Source of the DNA: Candidatus Villigracilaceae bacterium
GTDB lineage: Bacteria > Chloroflexota > Anaerolineae > Anaerolineales > Villigracilaceae
Length of the DNA stretch: 42,504 nt
Reading direction: 5' to 3'
Assembly (NCBI GenBank): GCA_026645935.1
Contig: JAPKMP010000028.1
Location: 1 to 42,504, forward strand
Shown: piece after piece, positions 22,548 through 30,387 of the stretch
Layout: each line of letters opens with the position of its first letter
Numbering within the stretch: position 1 is the stretch's first letter
Made by a program: the position numbers and the translations under genes
Notes under the pieces: generated by a model
Told to the model about the DNA's origin: nothing
The model's database searches: none
The model's input: the letters and a program-made list of their open reading frames with translations, nothing else

Positions 22548-23171
22548 TTATTTTGTTTTACCGACAGGCTGAACCACATAGGTGCAATGCGACCCGCCGC
22601 TGAGAATACATTGCACCTTGTTTGCCGGAAGAGCCAGCATCTTGGAGATCAGGGTCTGATCCACCGTACAGACTTCCGGGTGCGTCACACCGATCTGGTA
22701 ATAGGGACATGAGATCTCGTGGATCTGGTATTGCCCGTCTTTCTTCTCCCATTCCACAGTAAAGCCTTCCTGAGCCAGCATTTCCTTGACGAGGTCGAGG
22801 CGCTCTTCCATACTCAAGCCCTTGATGTCTTTCGCATATTCACTTACAAGGTCTTCAGCGATCTGCCCGAACAACTTGTTGACCATTGGTCCGGGAATGG
22901 ATTCTTTCATTTGCGAAATTAACCGGGTGGTGAGACTCAAATACCGCGTGGGGAAGCGCTCCATCCCTTCGCTTGTCAACAAATAGACCAGGCGCGGACG
23001 TCCAACCCCGTGCCGTTCCTCCTGCGATTCGACCAGACCTTCCATTTGAAGGTTGTTCAAATGGTGGCGGACAGAGATGGGGTTGATCCCAACCGCCTCT
23101 GCCATGTCGTTGATCGTGGATTTGGGCTTTTTTAGCAGGGTTTGTAAAATCTTGTCTCGCGTGGATTTCAT
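22548..23171 (-). CDS. sufR: SufR-like Fe-S cluster-sensing transcriptional regulator
   Basis: The 207-residue protein starts with a winged helix (KILQTLLKKPKSTINDMAEAVG and VRHHLNNLQMEGLVE), followed by RHGVGRPRLVYLLT, the typical wing of SufR/DeoR-like ArsR relatives. The C-terminal half has four Cys: 155, 168, 188 and 196 (C-X12-C-X19-C-X7-C), enough to hold a [4Fe-4S] or [2Fe-2S] cluster; the spacing differs from the cyanobacterial form. SufR represses suf genes when it carries a cluster. The start at 23171 is where homology begins; an upstream in-frame ATG at 23207 is rejected. A promoter and inverted repeat lie in the 166-base divergent gap to sufC. The first 36 codons of the longer frame would overlap the operator. 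Confidence 0.88.
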   Translation of the reverse strand: MKSTRDKILQTLLKKPKSTINDMAEAVGINPISVRHHLNNLQMEGLVESQEERHGVGRPRLVYLLTSEGMERFPTRYLSLTTRLISQMKESIPGPMVNKLFGQIAEDLVSEYAKDIKGLSMEERLDLVKEMLAQEGFTVEWEKKDGQYQIHEISCPYYQIGVTHPEVCTVDQTLISKMLALPANKVQCILSGGSHCTYVVQPVGKTK

Positions 23172-23201
23172 GGACGGCAGTATATCAGTAGCCCCACCTC
23201 C

Positions 23202-23238
23202 TGTCAATATACTAGAAAATTATCATAAATATTTGACA
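23202..23238. promoter_or_regulatory. Candidate SufR operator overlapping the suf promoter
   Basis: TGTCAATAT and ATATTTGACA form a near-perfect inverted repeat (one extra base in the right arm), about 17 bases apart. The right arm contains the -35 box TTGACA of the suf promoter. SufR binding there would block RNA polymerase, and the left arm is about 31 bases upstream of the sufR start, allowing autoregulation. Supported by sequence pattern only. Confidence 0.5.
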
Positions 23239-23261
23239 ATTCCTCCCAGCCCTGCTATAAT
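23233..23261 (+). promoter_or_regulatory. Consensus sigma70 promoter for the suf operon
   Basis: TTGACA (23233-23238) and TATAAT (23256-23261) are separated by 17 bases and the -10 is preceded by TGC, an extended -10. All 12 bases match the consensus, so the operon should be strongly transcribed unless repressed. sufC starts about 77 bases downstream. Confidence 0.85.
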
Positions 23262-23337
23262 GCCGCCGACTTAAATTAAAAACGCCAGATTTGGCTTAAT
23301 TTGTACCGTAAATGCGGTAATTTTCAGGAGTACCAGA

Positions 23338-24111
23338 ATGTCGCAGTTAGAGATCAAGGATTTGCACGTCAGCATCGAAGATAAGGAGATCCTCAAGGGA
23401 CTGTCTCTCAACGTCGCGCAGGGAGAAATTCATGCCATTATGGGTCCGAACGGGACGGGGAAGTCCACGTTGGCATACACGTTGATGGGTCACCCCAATT
23501 ATACCGTCACCGGTGGGGAAGTGCTCTTGGACGGCAAGAACGTCCTCGAAATGGAACCGGATGAACGCTCGCGCGCAGGTATTTTTCTCGCTTTTCAATA
23601 TCCGGTCGCCATTCCCGGTGTGACCGTGGCGAATTTCTTGCGCTCCGCAATCAACTCCCGCCGTCGTGCCGATAACCCCGAAGACAAGGGCATGCCAATT
23701 CCCGAATTCCGCAAGATGCTAAAGGAAAAGATGGACATGCTCAAGATGGATCATAACTTTGCCGGCCGTTACCTCAACGACGGTTTCTCCGGCGGTGAGA
23801 AGAAACGCGCGGAGATTCTTCAGATGGCGACCCTTAAACCGAGTTTCGCAATTCTGGATGAAACAGATTCAGGTCTGGATATCGATGCGCTGCGCGTCGT
23901 AGCGGATGGAGTCAACGCTCTTTCCGGACCCGAACTTGGGGTGCTCGTCATCACGCATTATCAACGCCTGTTGAATTACATCAAGCCGCAGTTCGTGCAT
24001 GTGATGATGGGCGGGCGCATCGTCGAATCCGGCGGACCCGACCTCGCCCTGCACCTTGAGGAGCACGGTTACGATTGGCTGCGCGAAAAGACCGCTGAAG
24101 AAACCGCCTAG
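23338..24111 (+). CDS. sufC: Fe-S cluster assembly ATPase SufC
   Basis: The 257-residue ABC ATPase has the Walker [13 protein letters not shown], the ABC signature [14 protein letters not shown], Walker B with [16 protein letters not shown] and the H-loop VITHYQR. The DETDSGLD sequence is the SufC hallmark. SufC forms a complex with SufB and SufD to build clusters using cysteine-derived sulfur. CAGGAG is eight bases upstream of the ATG. It is the first gene of the rightward suf operon; sufB begins 60 bases after its stop. Confidence 0.96.
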   Translation: MSQLEIKDLHVSIEDKEILKGLSLNVAQGEIHAIMGPNGTGKSTLAYTLMGHPNYTVTGGEVLLDGKNVLEMEPDERSRAGIFLAFQYPVAIPGVTVANFLRSAINSRRRADNPEDKGMPIPEFRKMLKEKMDMLKMDHNFAGRYLNDGFSGGEKKRAEILQMATLKPSFAILDETDSGLDIDALRVVADGVNALSGPELGVLVITHYQRLLNYIKPQFVHVMMGGRIVESGGPDLALHLEEHGYDWLREKTAEETA

Positions 24112-24171
24112 CGTAAGGCATTGCTAGCCCGCATACTGGCAAGCAATCCTCAACATTTATAGGAATGTACA

Positions 24172-25581
24172 ATGTCTGACGATACCAAGATTCTCGATGA
24201 GATCGGCGAATACAAATACGGCTTTCACGACCGCGACGATTACTACACGTTCAAGTCCCGAAAAGGGCTGGACCGTGAAGTGGTGGAACAGATCTCGCGT
24301 ATGAAGGGCGAGCCGCAGTGGATGCTCGACTTCCGTCTCAAGGCTCTCGATCATTTTCTTAAACGACCCATGCCCAATTGGGGTCCTTCACTGAAAGAAT
24401 TAAATCTTGATGATATCTACTACTACGTCAAGCCGACCGAAAAGCAGGAAAAATCCTGGGATGATGTTCCCGACGACATCAAGCGCACCTTCGATAAGCT
24501 CGGCGTGCCCGAAGCGGAGCGCAAATTCCTGGCGGGTTTGGGTGCTCAGTACGAATCCGAAATGGTGTATCACTCCATTCAGGAACATCTCGAAAAGCAA
24601 GGCGTGATCTTCCTTTCCATCGAAGATGGATTACGCAAACATCCCGATTTGTTTCGCGAATATTTCGGCACCGTAATTCCCATCGAAGATAATAAATTTG
24701 CAGCACTCAACTCTGCTGTTTGGTCTGGCGGTTCGTTCGTGTACGTGCCCAAGGGTGTAAAGGTCGACCTGCCCTTGCAGGCGTACTTCCGCCTCAACAC
24801 CGCCAATGTTGGTCAATTCGAGCGGACTCTTATCATTGTAGATGAAGGCGCTTCGGTTCACTACGTGGAAGGCTGCACCGCTCCACAATACACCACCGAC
24901 TCGTTCCACTCCGGCGTGATCGAGATCATCGTCAAGAAAGGCGCACGTTCTCGTTACTCGACCATTCAGAACTGGTCGACCAACGTCTACAACCTTGTAA
25001 CCCAGCGCGCCAAGGTCTTCGAGAACGCCACTCACGAATGGGTGGATGCCAACCTCGGCTCCAAGGTCACCATGAAATATCCGTCCTGCTACCTGATGGA
25101 ACCCGGCGCGCATGGAGAGATGCTTTCGATGGCGTTTGCCAGCGTAGGTCAAATTCAAGATGCTGGCTCCAAGATGGTTCACTTCGCGCCCAACACCACC
25201 AGCAAGATCACATCCAAGTCCATCTCCAAGGGCGGCGGGCGCGCTTCCTATCGCGGCTTGCTCAAAGTGTATAAAGGCGCGAAGGGCGTCAAGTCCAACG
25301 TCGTTTGTGATGCGTTGTTGCTCGATCCCAAATCCCGCTCCGATACTTATCCCTACATCGAGATCGACGAAGACGATGTGACCATCGGTCACGAAGCCTC
25401 GGTCAGCAAAGTGGGCGAGGAGCAACTCTTCTATCTCATGTCTCGCGGTCTTTCTGAAGAAGAAGCCACCACCATGGTCGTCTCCGGCTTTATCGAACCG
25501 CTCGTCAAAGAACTCCCCATGGAATACGCGGTCGAAATGAACCGCCTCATCCAACTTCAAATGGAAGGCTCCATCGGTTAG
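24172..25581 (+). CDS. sufB: Fe-S cluster assembly scaffold SufB
   Basis: The 469-residue protein is a full-length SufB with [20 protein letters not shown] near the N-terminal third, the b-helix region [19 protein letters not shown] (conserved Cys), and the C-terminal [30 protein letters not shown] typical of SufB/SufD. It is the main cluster scaffold of the SufBCD complex. The start has AGGAAT about five bases upstream. The 67-base gap to sufD holds an inverted repeat (25592-25618) that might reduce readthrough. Confidence 0.95.
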   Translation: MSDDTKILDEIGEYKYGFHDRDDYYTFKSRKGLDREVVEQISRMKGEPQWMLDFRLKALDHFLKRPMPNWGPSLKELNLDDIYYYVKPTEKQEKSWDDVPDDIKRTFDKLGVPEAERKFLAGLGAQYESEMVYHSIQEHLEKQGVIFLSIEDGLRKHPDLFREYFGTVIPIEDNKFAALNSAVWSGGSFVYVPKGVKVDLPLQAYFRLNTANVGQFERTLIIVDEGASVHYVEGCTAPQYTTDSFHSGVIEIIVKKGARSRYSTIQNWSTNVYNLVTQRAKVFENATHEWVDANLGSKVTMKYPSCYLMEPGAHGEMLSMAFASVGQIQDAGSKMVHFAPNTTSKITSKSISKGGGRASYRGLLKVYKGAKGVKSNVVCDALLLDPKSRSDTYPYIEIDEDDVTIGHEASVSKVGEEQLFYLMSRGLSEEEATTMVVSGFIEPLVKELPMEYAVEMNRLIQLQMEGSIG

Positions 25582-25584
25582 AAA

Positions 25585-25598
25585 GTTACAGGTTGAAG
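25585..25598 (+). repeat. 14-base direct repeat, copy 2 (first copy at 16803-16816)
   Basis: GTTACAGGTTGAAG is repeated exactly from 16803-16816. Here it begins four bases after the sufB stop and runs into a hairpin-forming segment, so the element is inserted between cotranscribed genes. Confidence 0.5.
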
Positions 25599-25618
25599 GT
25601 TGAAAAATAACCTTCAAC
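25592..25618. repeat. Inverted repeat between sufB and sufD
   Basis: GTTGAAGGTT and AACCTTCAAC form a 10-bp stem around a seven-base AT loop (GAAAAAT). More copies of the CCTTCAAC and TTGAACC words follow up to about 25640. It could act as a partial terminator or processing site that lowers sufD relative to sufCB. Confidence 0.6.
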
Positions 25619-25648
25619 TTTGAACCTTAAACCTTCAACGGATAAAAC

Positions 25649-26986
25649 ATGCAAGAGAAACCAAAAGTTACCGTATCACGAGGACGACGCGCCGAGGCGG
25701 CCGCCAAGGAATTTAAATTTACGCAGGCAGATGTCCCCTCCGCGAACGGACTCGCTTCATTCCGTGCCGGGGCTTGGGACTCCTTTCAGAAGCTTTCCCT
25801 CCCCGTAGCCACCGACGAAGCCTGGCGCCGCACCGACTTGCGTCTCCTGCCGGCGTCGGATTTCAAACTTCCCAAAGCAGACGCATTCGAAGACCTGCCT
25901 GTTGTTCCCGAGGAATTGCTCAAGCCATTGACAGGCGAGCAGCACGGCGGGCAGATCACTCTGCTCCCCGGCGGCTCCAACGTGGAGTTGGATGAGACCC
26001 TTGCCAAAAAAGGTGTGGTCTTCACCGACTTCCGCACCGCAGAAAAGATTCACTCCGACCTGCTCAAGAAACTGATCGGTCAGATCGTCAAGCCGGAAGA
26101 CGGCAAATTTGCCGCAATGGCATCGGCACTTTCTGAAAATGGCGTTTTGCTCTACGTTCCAAAAGGCGTGGAAGTGGAATATCCGCTTCACTCCGTGCTG
26201 TGGGGACCGGGAACTGACCTCGCTCATTTCTCACATCTCATTGTTTACATAGAAGATGGCGCTTCAGTAACCTACGTCCATGAAGCGGCTTCACCCGATG
26301 AAACCGGTCATGCCATCCATGCAGGCATTGTCGAAATTTACGTTGGCAAGGATGCCAATCTGCGGTTTGTGGAATTGCAGTCCTGGGGACGACATGTGTG
26401 GAACTTCTCGCACGAGCGTGCCCGTGTGGAACGTGGCGGCAACCTCGATTGGATCTTTGGCGCTGTCGGTTCGCGCCTGACCAAGAACTTCTCCGATCTT
26501 GATCTGGCTGGCGAGGGCGCCCAGGGGCGTATGTCCGGCTTCTACTTTACGGATGGAACCCAGCACCTCGATCATGATACCCAGCAGAATCATCTTGCTC
26601 CGCACTGCACGAGCGATTTACTATTCAAAGGCGCATTGAAAGGAAAAAGCCGTTCTGTCTGGCAGGGGATGATCTACGTTGCCCCCGGCGCGCAAAAGAC
26701 CGACGGCTATCAGGCCAACCGCAACCTTGTCCTCGACGACCTGGCGCGCGCGGACTCGATTCCAGGTCTTGAAATTCTTGCTGACGATGTGCGTTGCACA
26801 CACGGCGCGACTGTTGGTAAGCTGGAGCAGGAGCCTCTCTTCTATTTGAAGTCTCGCGGCATTCCCCAAAAGGAAGCGGAGCGTCTCGTGGTGGAGGGAT
26901 TCTTCGACCCCATCATGCAGCGTATCCCGTTTGAAGGTGTTCGCGAACGATTTCAGCAGGCGATCGAAAAAAAATTGTCGGGGTAG
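25649..26986 (+). CDS. sufD: Fe-S cluster assembly protein SufD
   Basis: The 445-residue protein shows the SufD architecture: a variable N-terminal helical part with LPVATDEAWRRTDLRLLP (about 50-67), a b-helix with IVYIEDGASVTYVHE, and the C-terminal block DVRCTHGATVGKLEQEPLFYL followed by SRGIPQKEAERLVVEGFF. It partners SufB and SufC. The start at 25649 (MQEKPKVTV) has only a weak binding site; the repeat element just upstream may have replaced a stronger one. The next gene in the operon is about 130 bases downstream. Confidence 0.93.
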   Translation: MQEKPKVTVSRGRRAEAAAKEFKFTQADVPSANGLASFRAGAWDSFQKLSLPVATDEAWRRTDLRLLPASDFKLPKADAFEDLPVVPEELLKPLTGEQHGGQITLLPGGSNVELDETLAKKGVVFTDFRTAEKIHSDLLKKLIGQIVKPEDGKFAAMASALSENGVLLYVPKGVEVEYPLHSVLWGPGTDLAHFSHLIVYIEDGASVTYVHEAASPDETGHAIHAGIVEIYVGKDANLRFVELQSWGRHVWNFSHERARVERGGNLDWIFGAVGSRLTKNFSDLDLAGEGAQGRMSGFYFTDGTQHLDHDTQQNHLAPHCTSDLLFKGALKGKSRSVWQGMIYVAPGAQKTDGYQANRNLVLDDLARADSIPGLEILADDVRCTHGATVGKLEQEPLFYLKSRGIPQKEAERLVVEGFFDPIMQRIPFEGVRERFQQAIEKKLSG

Positions 26987-27117
26987 GTTTTTGAAGTAGA
27001 GCCTGCCGGGTTTACTGCAGGTGAGTTGTCAGCGTGGGGTACGGCCGGATGGTGGCGGCAGTTCCCCTGTCAAAATGAGGCGGAGGGCGTCTCGAGTTCA
27101 TAATCAGGATGTGAGTG

Positions 27118-27774
27118 ATGGTTATAAAATCCAAAACGAAACCAAAGAGAAAAATCAAAGCGGCGGTCAAGGTTAAATCGCCCGCCAGGAAAAAGTTGAC
27201 GAAACCAGTGGCGGGAAGAAAACCGCAGATCAAAAGAGCGCAGGCGAAAACCCAGGCCATCCGGAAGGCAGCGTCAAAAACCACGTCGAAGGCGAAGGCA
27301 TCGGTTAAGAAGTCCACTCTGGCAGGGTCTTTCAAAGCGCCTTCCCGCAGACGTTCTTCTTTCAGCGATAAACCAGTCGAAGTGACCCGGTCCATAAATC
27401 TGACGAATCAAATTCGCCAGCCTGTTAAACCTGTTTTGCGCAGGTCGTCGGTCAACGTCAGCTCGACAAATTCGAACGTATTCAATTTCATGAAAGCCCC
27501 GCGTCCCGAATATGCATTCGAAGTGGGCGATGGAGTGGACGTGTTCTGCGATCACGAAAAGGGACGCGAACGCGTGCGCGGCTGGATAAAGGGGATTGTG
27601 GTGCAGGTTGATAACAAGATGGTTGCGGTGCAGTTCCGTTCGAATGTTTTTCTTACCGACGGCTGGATGGTGCCTGACCGCATCCTTTGGTATCCGCTGA
27701 ATTCGGAACACATTCGGCCGGCTTCAACTGGCAAGAAACCCGCCTTGAAGAAAGAAATCATCCCGGATTATTAG
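27118..27774 (+). CDS. Lysine-rich tail plus SH3/Tudor-like domain, unknown protein in suf operon
   Basis: The 218-residue protein is not a known Suf component. Residues 1 to about 80 are very rich in Lys/Ala/Arg with KAAVKVKSPARKKL-type runs, like histone H1 tails or AlgP. Residues about 110-130 are Ser/Asn-rich. The C-terminal part (about 133-200, EVGDGVDVFCDHEKGRERVRGW, IVVQVDNKMVAVQFR, WYPLNSEHIRP) reads as a small b-barrel of the SH3/Tudor type. No signal peptide or transmembrane segment is visible. ATG at 27118 is used; GTG at 27115 is possible. It sits between sufD and sufS and its stop is 16 bases before the sufS start, so it is cotranscribed with them. It may bind nucleic acid; that is inference from composition. 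Confidence 0.75.
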   Translation: MVIKSKTKPKRKIKAAVKVKSPARKKLTKPVAGRKPQIKRAQAKTQAIRKAASKTTSKAKASVKKSTLAGSFKAPSRRRSSFSDKPVEVTRSINLTNQIRQPVKPVLRRSSVNVSSTNSNVFNFMKAPRPEYAFEVGDGVDVFCDHEKGRERVRGWIKGIVVQVDNKMVAVQFRSNVFLTDGWMVPDRILWYPLNSEHIRPASTGKKPALKKEIIPDY

Positions 27775-27790
27775 TGCGTTTGGAGGTTTC

Positions 27791-29041
27791 GTGCCGCGAA
27801 CGCTTACCCCTTTCATGTCCATAAATGTAGATCAGATTCGGAAAGACTTTCCCATCCTCGAACGCGAAACGGCTAACGGCAGGCGCGTTATCTATCTCGA
27901 TTCGACGGCGACATCGCACAAGCCGCTCGAAGTGATCGATGCGATGAACGATTACTACCGTCGGTCGAACGCGAACATCCATCGCGGTGTGCATACGCTT
28001 GCGGAGGAAGCGACGGCACTGTATGAAAACGCGCGCGAACGGATCGCCCGGTTCATCAATGCAGCCTCTTTCCGTGAGGTTGTCTACACACGCAATACGA
28101 CGGAATCAATTAATCTTGTTGCTTATTCCTGGGCTCGTGCGAATTTGAAATCCGGTGACCTTGTTATTCTGACGGAGATGGAGCATCACAGCAACCTGGT
28201 CCCGTGGCATATGCTTCAAATGGAGCGCGGAATCGAACTAGAGTTCATCCCTGTGACCGATGAAGGCCTGCTTGATTTGGATGCTTACAAATCGCTTCTA
28301 GGCCGGAACCCAAAACTGGTCTCATTCACGCACATGTCCAATGTGTTGGGGACGATCAACCCTGCGGCGGAGATCATCCATCTGGCTCATTCGGCAGGCG
28401 CATTAACCCTCGTGGATGGGGCGCAGTCCGTTCCTCATCTTTCTGTGGATGTCCAGGCTCTGGATGCAGATTTTTATGCTTTCTCGGCGCACAAGATGTG
28501 CGGTCCCACGGGGATCGGTGTCTTGTACGGCAAATCTGCTTTATTGGAGGGAATGCCGCCGTTTTTGGGCGGCGGCGATATGATCAAGGAAGTGAAACTG
28601 AGATCCTTTCGCGCGAACACGCTTCCGCACAAGTTCGAGGCGGGCACACCTGCGATTGCCGAAGCAGTCGGTTTTGGCGCTGCGGTGGATTATCTGACGA
28701 AAGTGGGCATGGATGATATTGCGGCACATGAGCACGGGATCACTGAATATGCGCTTGAGCGTCTCGAAGAGGTTCCCGGCGTGAAGGTCTTCGGCCCCCC
28801 TGCGGAAAAGAAAGGCGGCGTTACCGCATTTACGCTTGCGGGGGTTCATCCACATGATGTAGCGCAGATCCTGGATCAGGATGGGATCGCCGTTCGTGCA
28901 GGTCATCATTGCGCCCAGCCATTGCATGAAAAATTCGGCATTCCCGCCACAAGCCGCGCGTCCTTCTACCTGTATTCCACAAAAGAAGAAGTGGATTTAC
29001 TGATAAAAGGTTTGTATAAAGTAAAGGAAATTTTCGGGTAA
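27791..29041 (+). CDS. sufS: Cysteine desulfurase SufS
   Basis: The 416-residue PLP enzyme is a group II (CsdA/SufS) desulfurase: IYLDSTATSHKPLEVIDAM near the N-terminus, HHSNLVPW at about 132-139, and FYAFSAHKMCGPTGIG with PLP-binding Lys235. The catalytic Cys374 lies in RAGHHCAQPLHEKF. It takes sulfur from cysteine and passes it to SufU. The GTG at 27791 is preferred because GGAGG lies four bases upstream; an ATG at 27815 (MSINVDQIRK) has no binding site but is closer to the family start, so the true start is uncertain by eight residues. sufU follows seven bases later. Confidence 0.94.
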   Translation: MPRTLTPFMSINVDQIRKDFPILERETANGRRVIYLDSTATSHKPLEVIDAMNDYYRRSNANIHRGVHTLAEEATALYENARERIARFINAASFREVVYTRNTTESINLVAYSWARANLKSGDLVILTEMEHHSNLVPWHMLQMERGIELEFIPVTDEGLLDLDAYKSLLGRNPKLVSFTHMSNVLGTINPAAEIIHLAHSAGALTLVDGAQSVPHLSVDVQALDADFYAFSAHKMCGPTGIGVLYGKSALLEGMPPFLGGGDMIKEVKLRSFRANTLPHKFEAGTPAIAEAVGFGAAVDYLTKVGMDDIAAHEHGITEYALERLEEVPGVKVFGPPAEKKGGVTAFTLAGVHPHDVAQILDQDGIAVRAGHHCAQPLHEKFGIPATSRASFYLYSTKEEVDLLIKGLYKVKEIFG

Positions 29042-29048
29042 ATGAAAA

Positions 29049-29444
29049 ATGGACGACCTCTATCGTGAAGTCATCATCGAGCATTACAAGAACCCCTCGT
29101 ATCGAGGCAAACTTGATCCGCACGATATTTCCTTTGCGGATAACAACCCTCTTTGCGGCGATCATATCCAGATCGATCTGCGGGTGAATCCAGAAGGCAT
29201 CGTCACCGAGGCGATGTTCGACGGGCACGGCTGCGCCATCTCTCAAGCCTCCGCCGACCTGTTGATGGAATCGATCATCGGGAAACCGCTCGAGGAAGTG
29301 AAGGAACTGAATCGACAGGACATTCTTGACATGCTGGGGATAGACCTGGGTCCCGTCCGTTTGAAATGCGCGCTGCTTTCCTTGAAAGTTTTGAAGGCCG
29401 GCGTATATGGTTTGGGTGAAGCGAGTGACTCGCTGGTGGAATAA
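29049..29444 (+). CDS. sufU: Sulfur acceptor/scaffold SufU, short form
   Basis: The 131-residue protein has the IscU/SufU fold with Cys36 and Asp38 (PLCGDH), Cys62 (GHGCAIS) and Cys107 (RLKCALLSL). The residue before Cys107 is Lys, as in SufU, not the His of IscU, and there is no LPPVK chaperone motif. SufU of Firmicutes has an insertion of about 18-21 residues between the second and third Cys; here the spacing is 45 residues, as in IscU, so the insertion is missing. SufU accepts persulfide from SufS with zinc help. It follows sufS by seven bases, and a lipoprotein gene overlaps its 3' end by 38 bases. Confidence 0.9.
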   Translation: MDDLYREVIIEHYKNPSYRGKLDPHDISFADNNPLCGDHIQIDLRVNPEGIVTEAMFDGHGCAISQASADLLMESIIGKPLEEVKELNRQDILDMLGIDLGPVRLKCALLSLKVLKAGVYGLGEASDSLVE

Positions 29445-29862
29445 CCTGTTTTTCGTTCTGGCGGCTGTTCTCCTCCCCGCTTGCAAACCTGACCTGGGTG
29501 AACCTTTAGGTAAAATATGCACATTGGCGGGCTGCGTCGGCGGGATTTCCATCGATATTACAGGCATATCTCTGAAGAATGGAAATACAGTAAACCTGAT
29601 TTTCCCAAATGGGGAAATGATCGCCATGGTATGTGATGAGTCTCCCGAAGATGGCTTTGAAAAATTGTGTCACGGATCCGGCGCATTTTTTGCCCTCCCT
29701 CCCGATGTTGAACCCCCGGTGACTGTCACTGTCGAAATTATCGTGAATGGCGAAACCCACCGGCGGGAGTTTGTCCCTGCCTACGAAAAATTCCAGCCTA
29801 ATGGTGAAGATTGTCCACCCGTTTGTTACAACTCCACTTTGGCTTTTCAGGTGACAAAATAA
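29407..29862 (+). CDS. Putative lipoprotein overlapping the 3' end of sufU
   Basis: The 151-residue product starts MVWVKRVTRWWNNLFFVLAAVLLPAC, a basic signal peptide with a lipobox (LLPAC, Cys at about 26). The mature part has six further Cys (CTLAGC, MVCDE, KLCHG, EDCPPVC) and a b-rich pattern (GGISIDITGISLKNGNTVNLIF), so several disulfides are possible outside the membrane. I do not recognise the family. The ATG lies 38 bases inside sufU in another frame, with AGGCCGG before it; a start at a GTG just downstream is possible. It ends five bases before the Rieske gene start. An exported protein in a suf operon is unexpected. Confidence 0.65.
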   Translation: MVWVKRVTRWWNNLFFVLAAVLLPACKPDLGEPLGKICTLAGCVGGISIDITGISLKNGNTVNLIFPNGEMIAMVCDESPEDGFEKLCHGSGAFFALPPDVEPPVTVTVEIIVNGETHRREFVPAYEKFQPNGEDCPPVCYNSTLAFQVTK

Positions 29863-29867
29863 CGAAA

Positions 29868-30215
29868 ATGTTCAATTACACGTCATTCGATGAATCAAAG
29901 GCGGATTTCGTAGAAATCGCGCCGGCATCCGAGTTGCCGAATGGGGAGCGGCTGTTCGTTGAGTTGGGCGACAAACCGATCGTCGTGTTCAATATCGCCG
30001 GGCAGTTCTTTGCCATTGGCGATGTTTGTTCTCATGACGATGGTCCGCTCGGAGATGGGGTGATAGAGGGTTTCAATGTGGTTTGTCCGCGCCATGGAGC
30101 CGAATTCGACATTCGCACAGGGAAGGTGATGCAAATGCCCGCGGTGGTGGATATTCCCGCCTACCCGGTCATCGTGCGGGATGGGACGATCTTCATCGGG
30201 GTTCCAAAATCGTGA
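29868..30215 (+). CDS. Rieske-type [2Fe-2S] ferredoxin
   Basis: The 115-residue soluble protein has the two Rieske cluster motifs: CSHDDGPLGDG (Cys54 and His56) and CPRHGAEFDIRTG (Cys73 and His76). The surrounding sequence (VFNIAGQFFAIGDVC, then PAYPVIVRDGTIFIG) is like the ferredoxin components of aromatic-ring dioxygenases and related NirD-like proteins. No oxygenase is nearby. It is the last gene of the suf operon. Similar Rieske genes have been seen in suf clusters, where an electron-supply role is thought possible; that is inference. The ATG at 29868 begins homology; the frame is open 19 codons upstream inside the lipoprotein gene. Confidence 0.88.
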   Translation: MFNYTSFDESKADFVEIAPASELPNGERLFVELGDKPIVVFNIAGQFFAIGDVCSHDDGPLGDGVIEGFNVVCPRHGAEFDIRTGKVMQMPAVVDIPAYPVIVRDGTIFIGVPKS

Positions 30216-30294
30216 TGACCCGTCCATCCTGAGGAATTCGCAGTCCAGGTGGAAAAAATTTTATACGATTTCCTGCAAGAGTCACAATTTTATC

Positions 30295-30340
30295 TTGCTC
30301 AAGGCGGCGTCCCCGCCGCCGGGGACTGCGGCGGGAGCAA
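30295..30340. repeat. GC-rich imperfect hairpin after the suf operon
   Basis: TTGCTC/GAGCAA form the outer stem and GTCCCC/GGGGAC the inner stem with a GCCGCC loop; the middle part mispairs. No U-run follows. It lies in the 172-base gap between the Rieske gene and the GNAT gene, and could end the suf transcript by a Rho-type route or be a dispersed repeat. Confidence 0.5.
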
Positions 30341-30387
30341 TCATGCAAGAGGTTTATTGAAAGAATGATCAGATAACGGTTCCGCCA

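Noticed and set aside
24631-25617. A 328-codon open frame on the minus strand across sufB
   Set aside because: It is antisense to sufB, whose plus-strand protein shows full SufB motifs. The antisense translation has no recognisable domain and is rich in His/Gly/Phe, as expected of a shadow.
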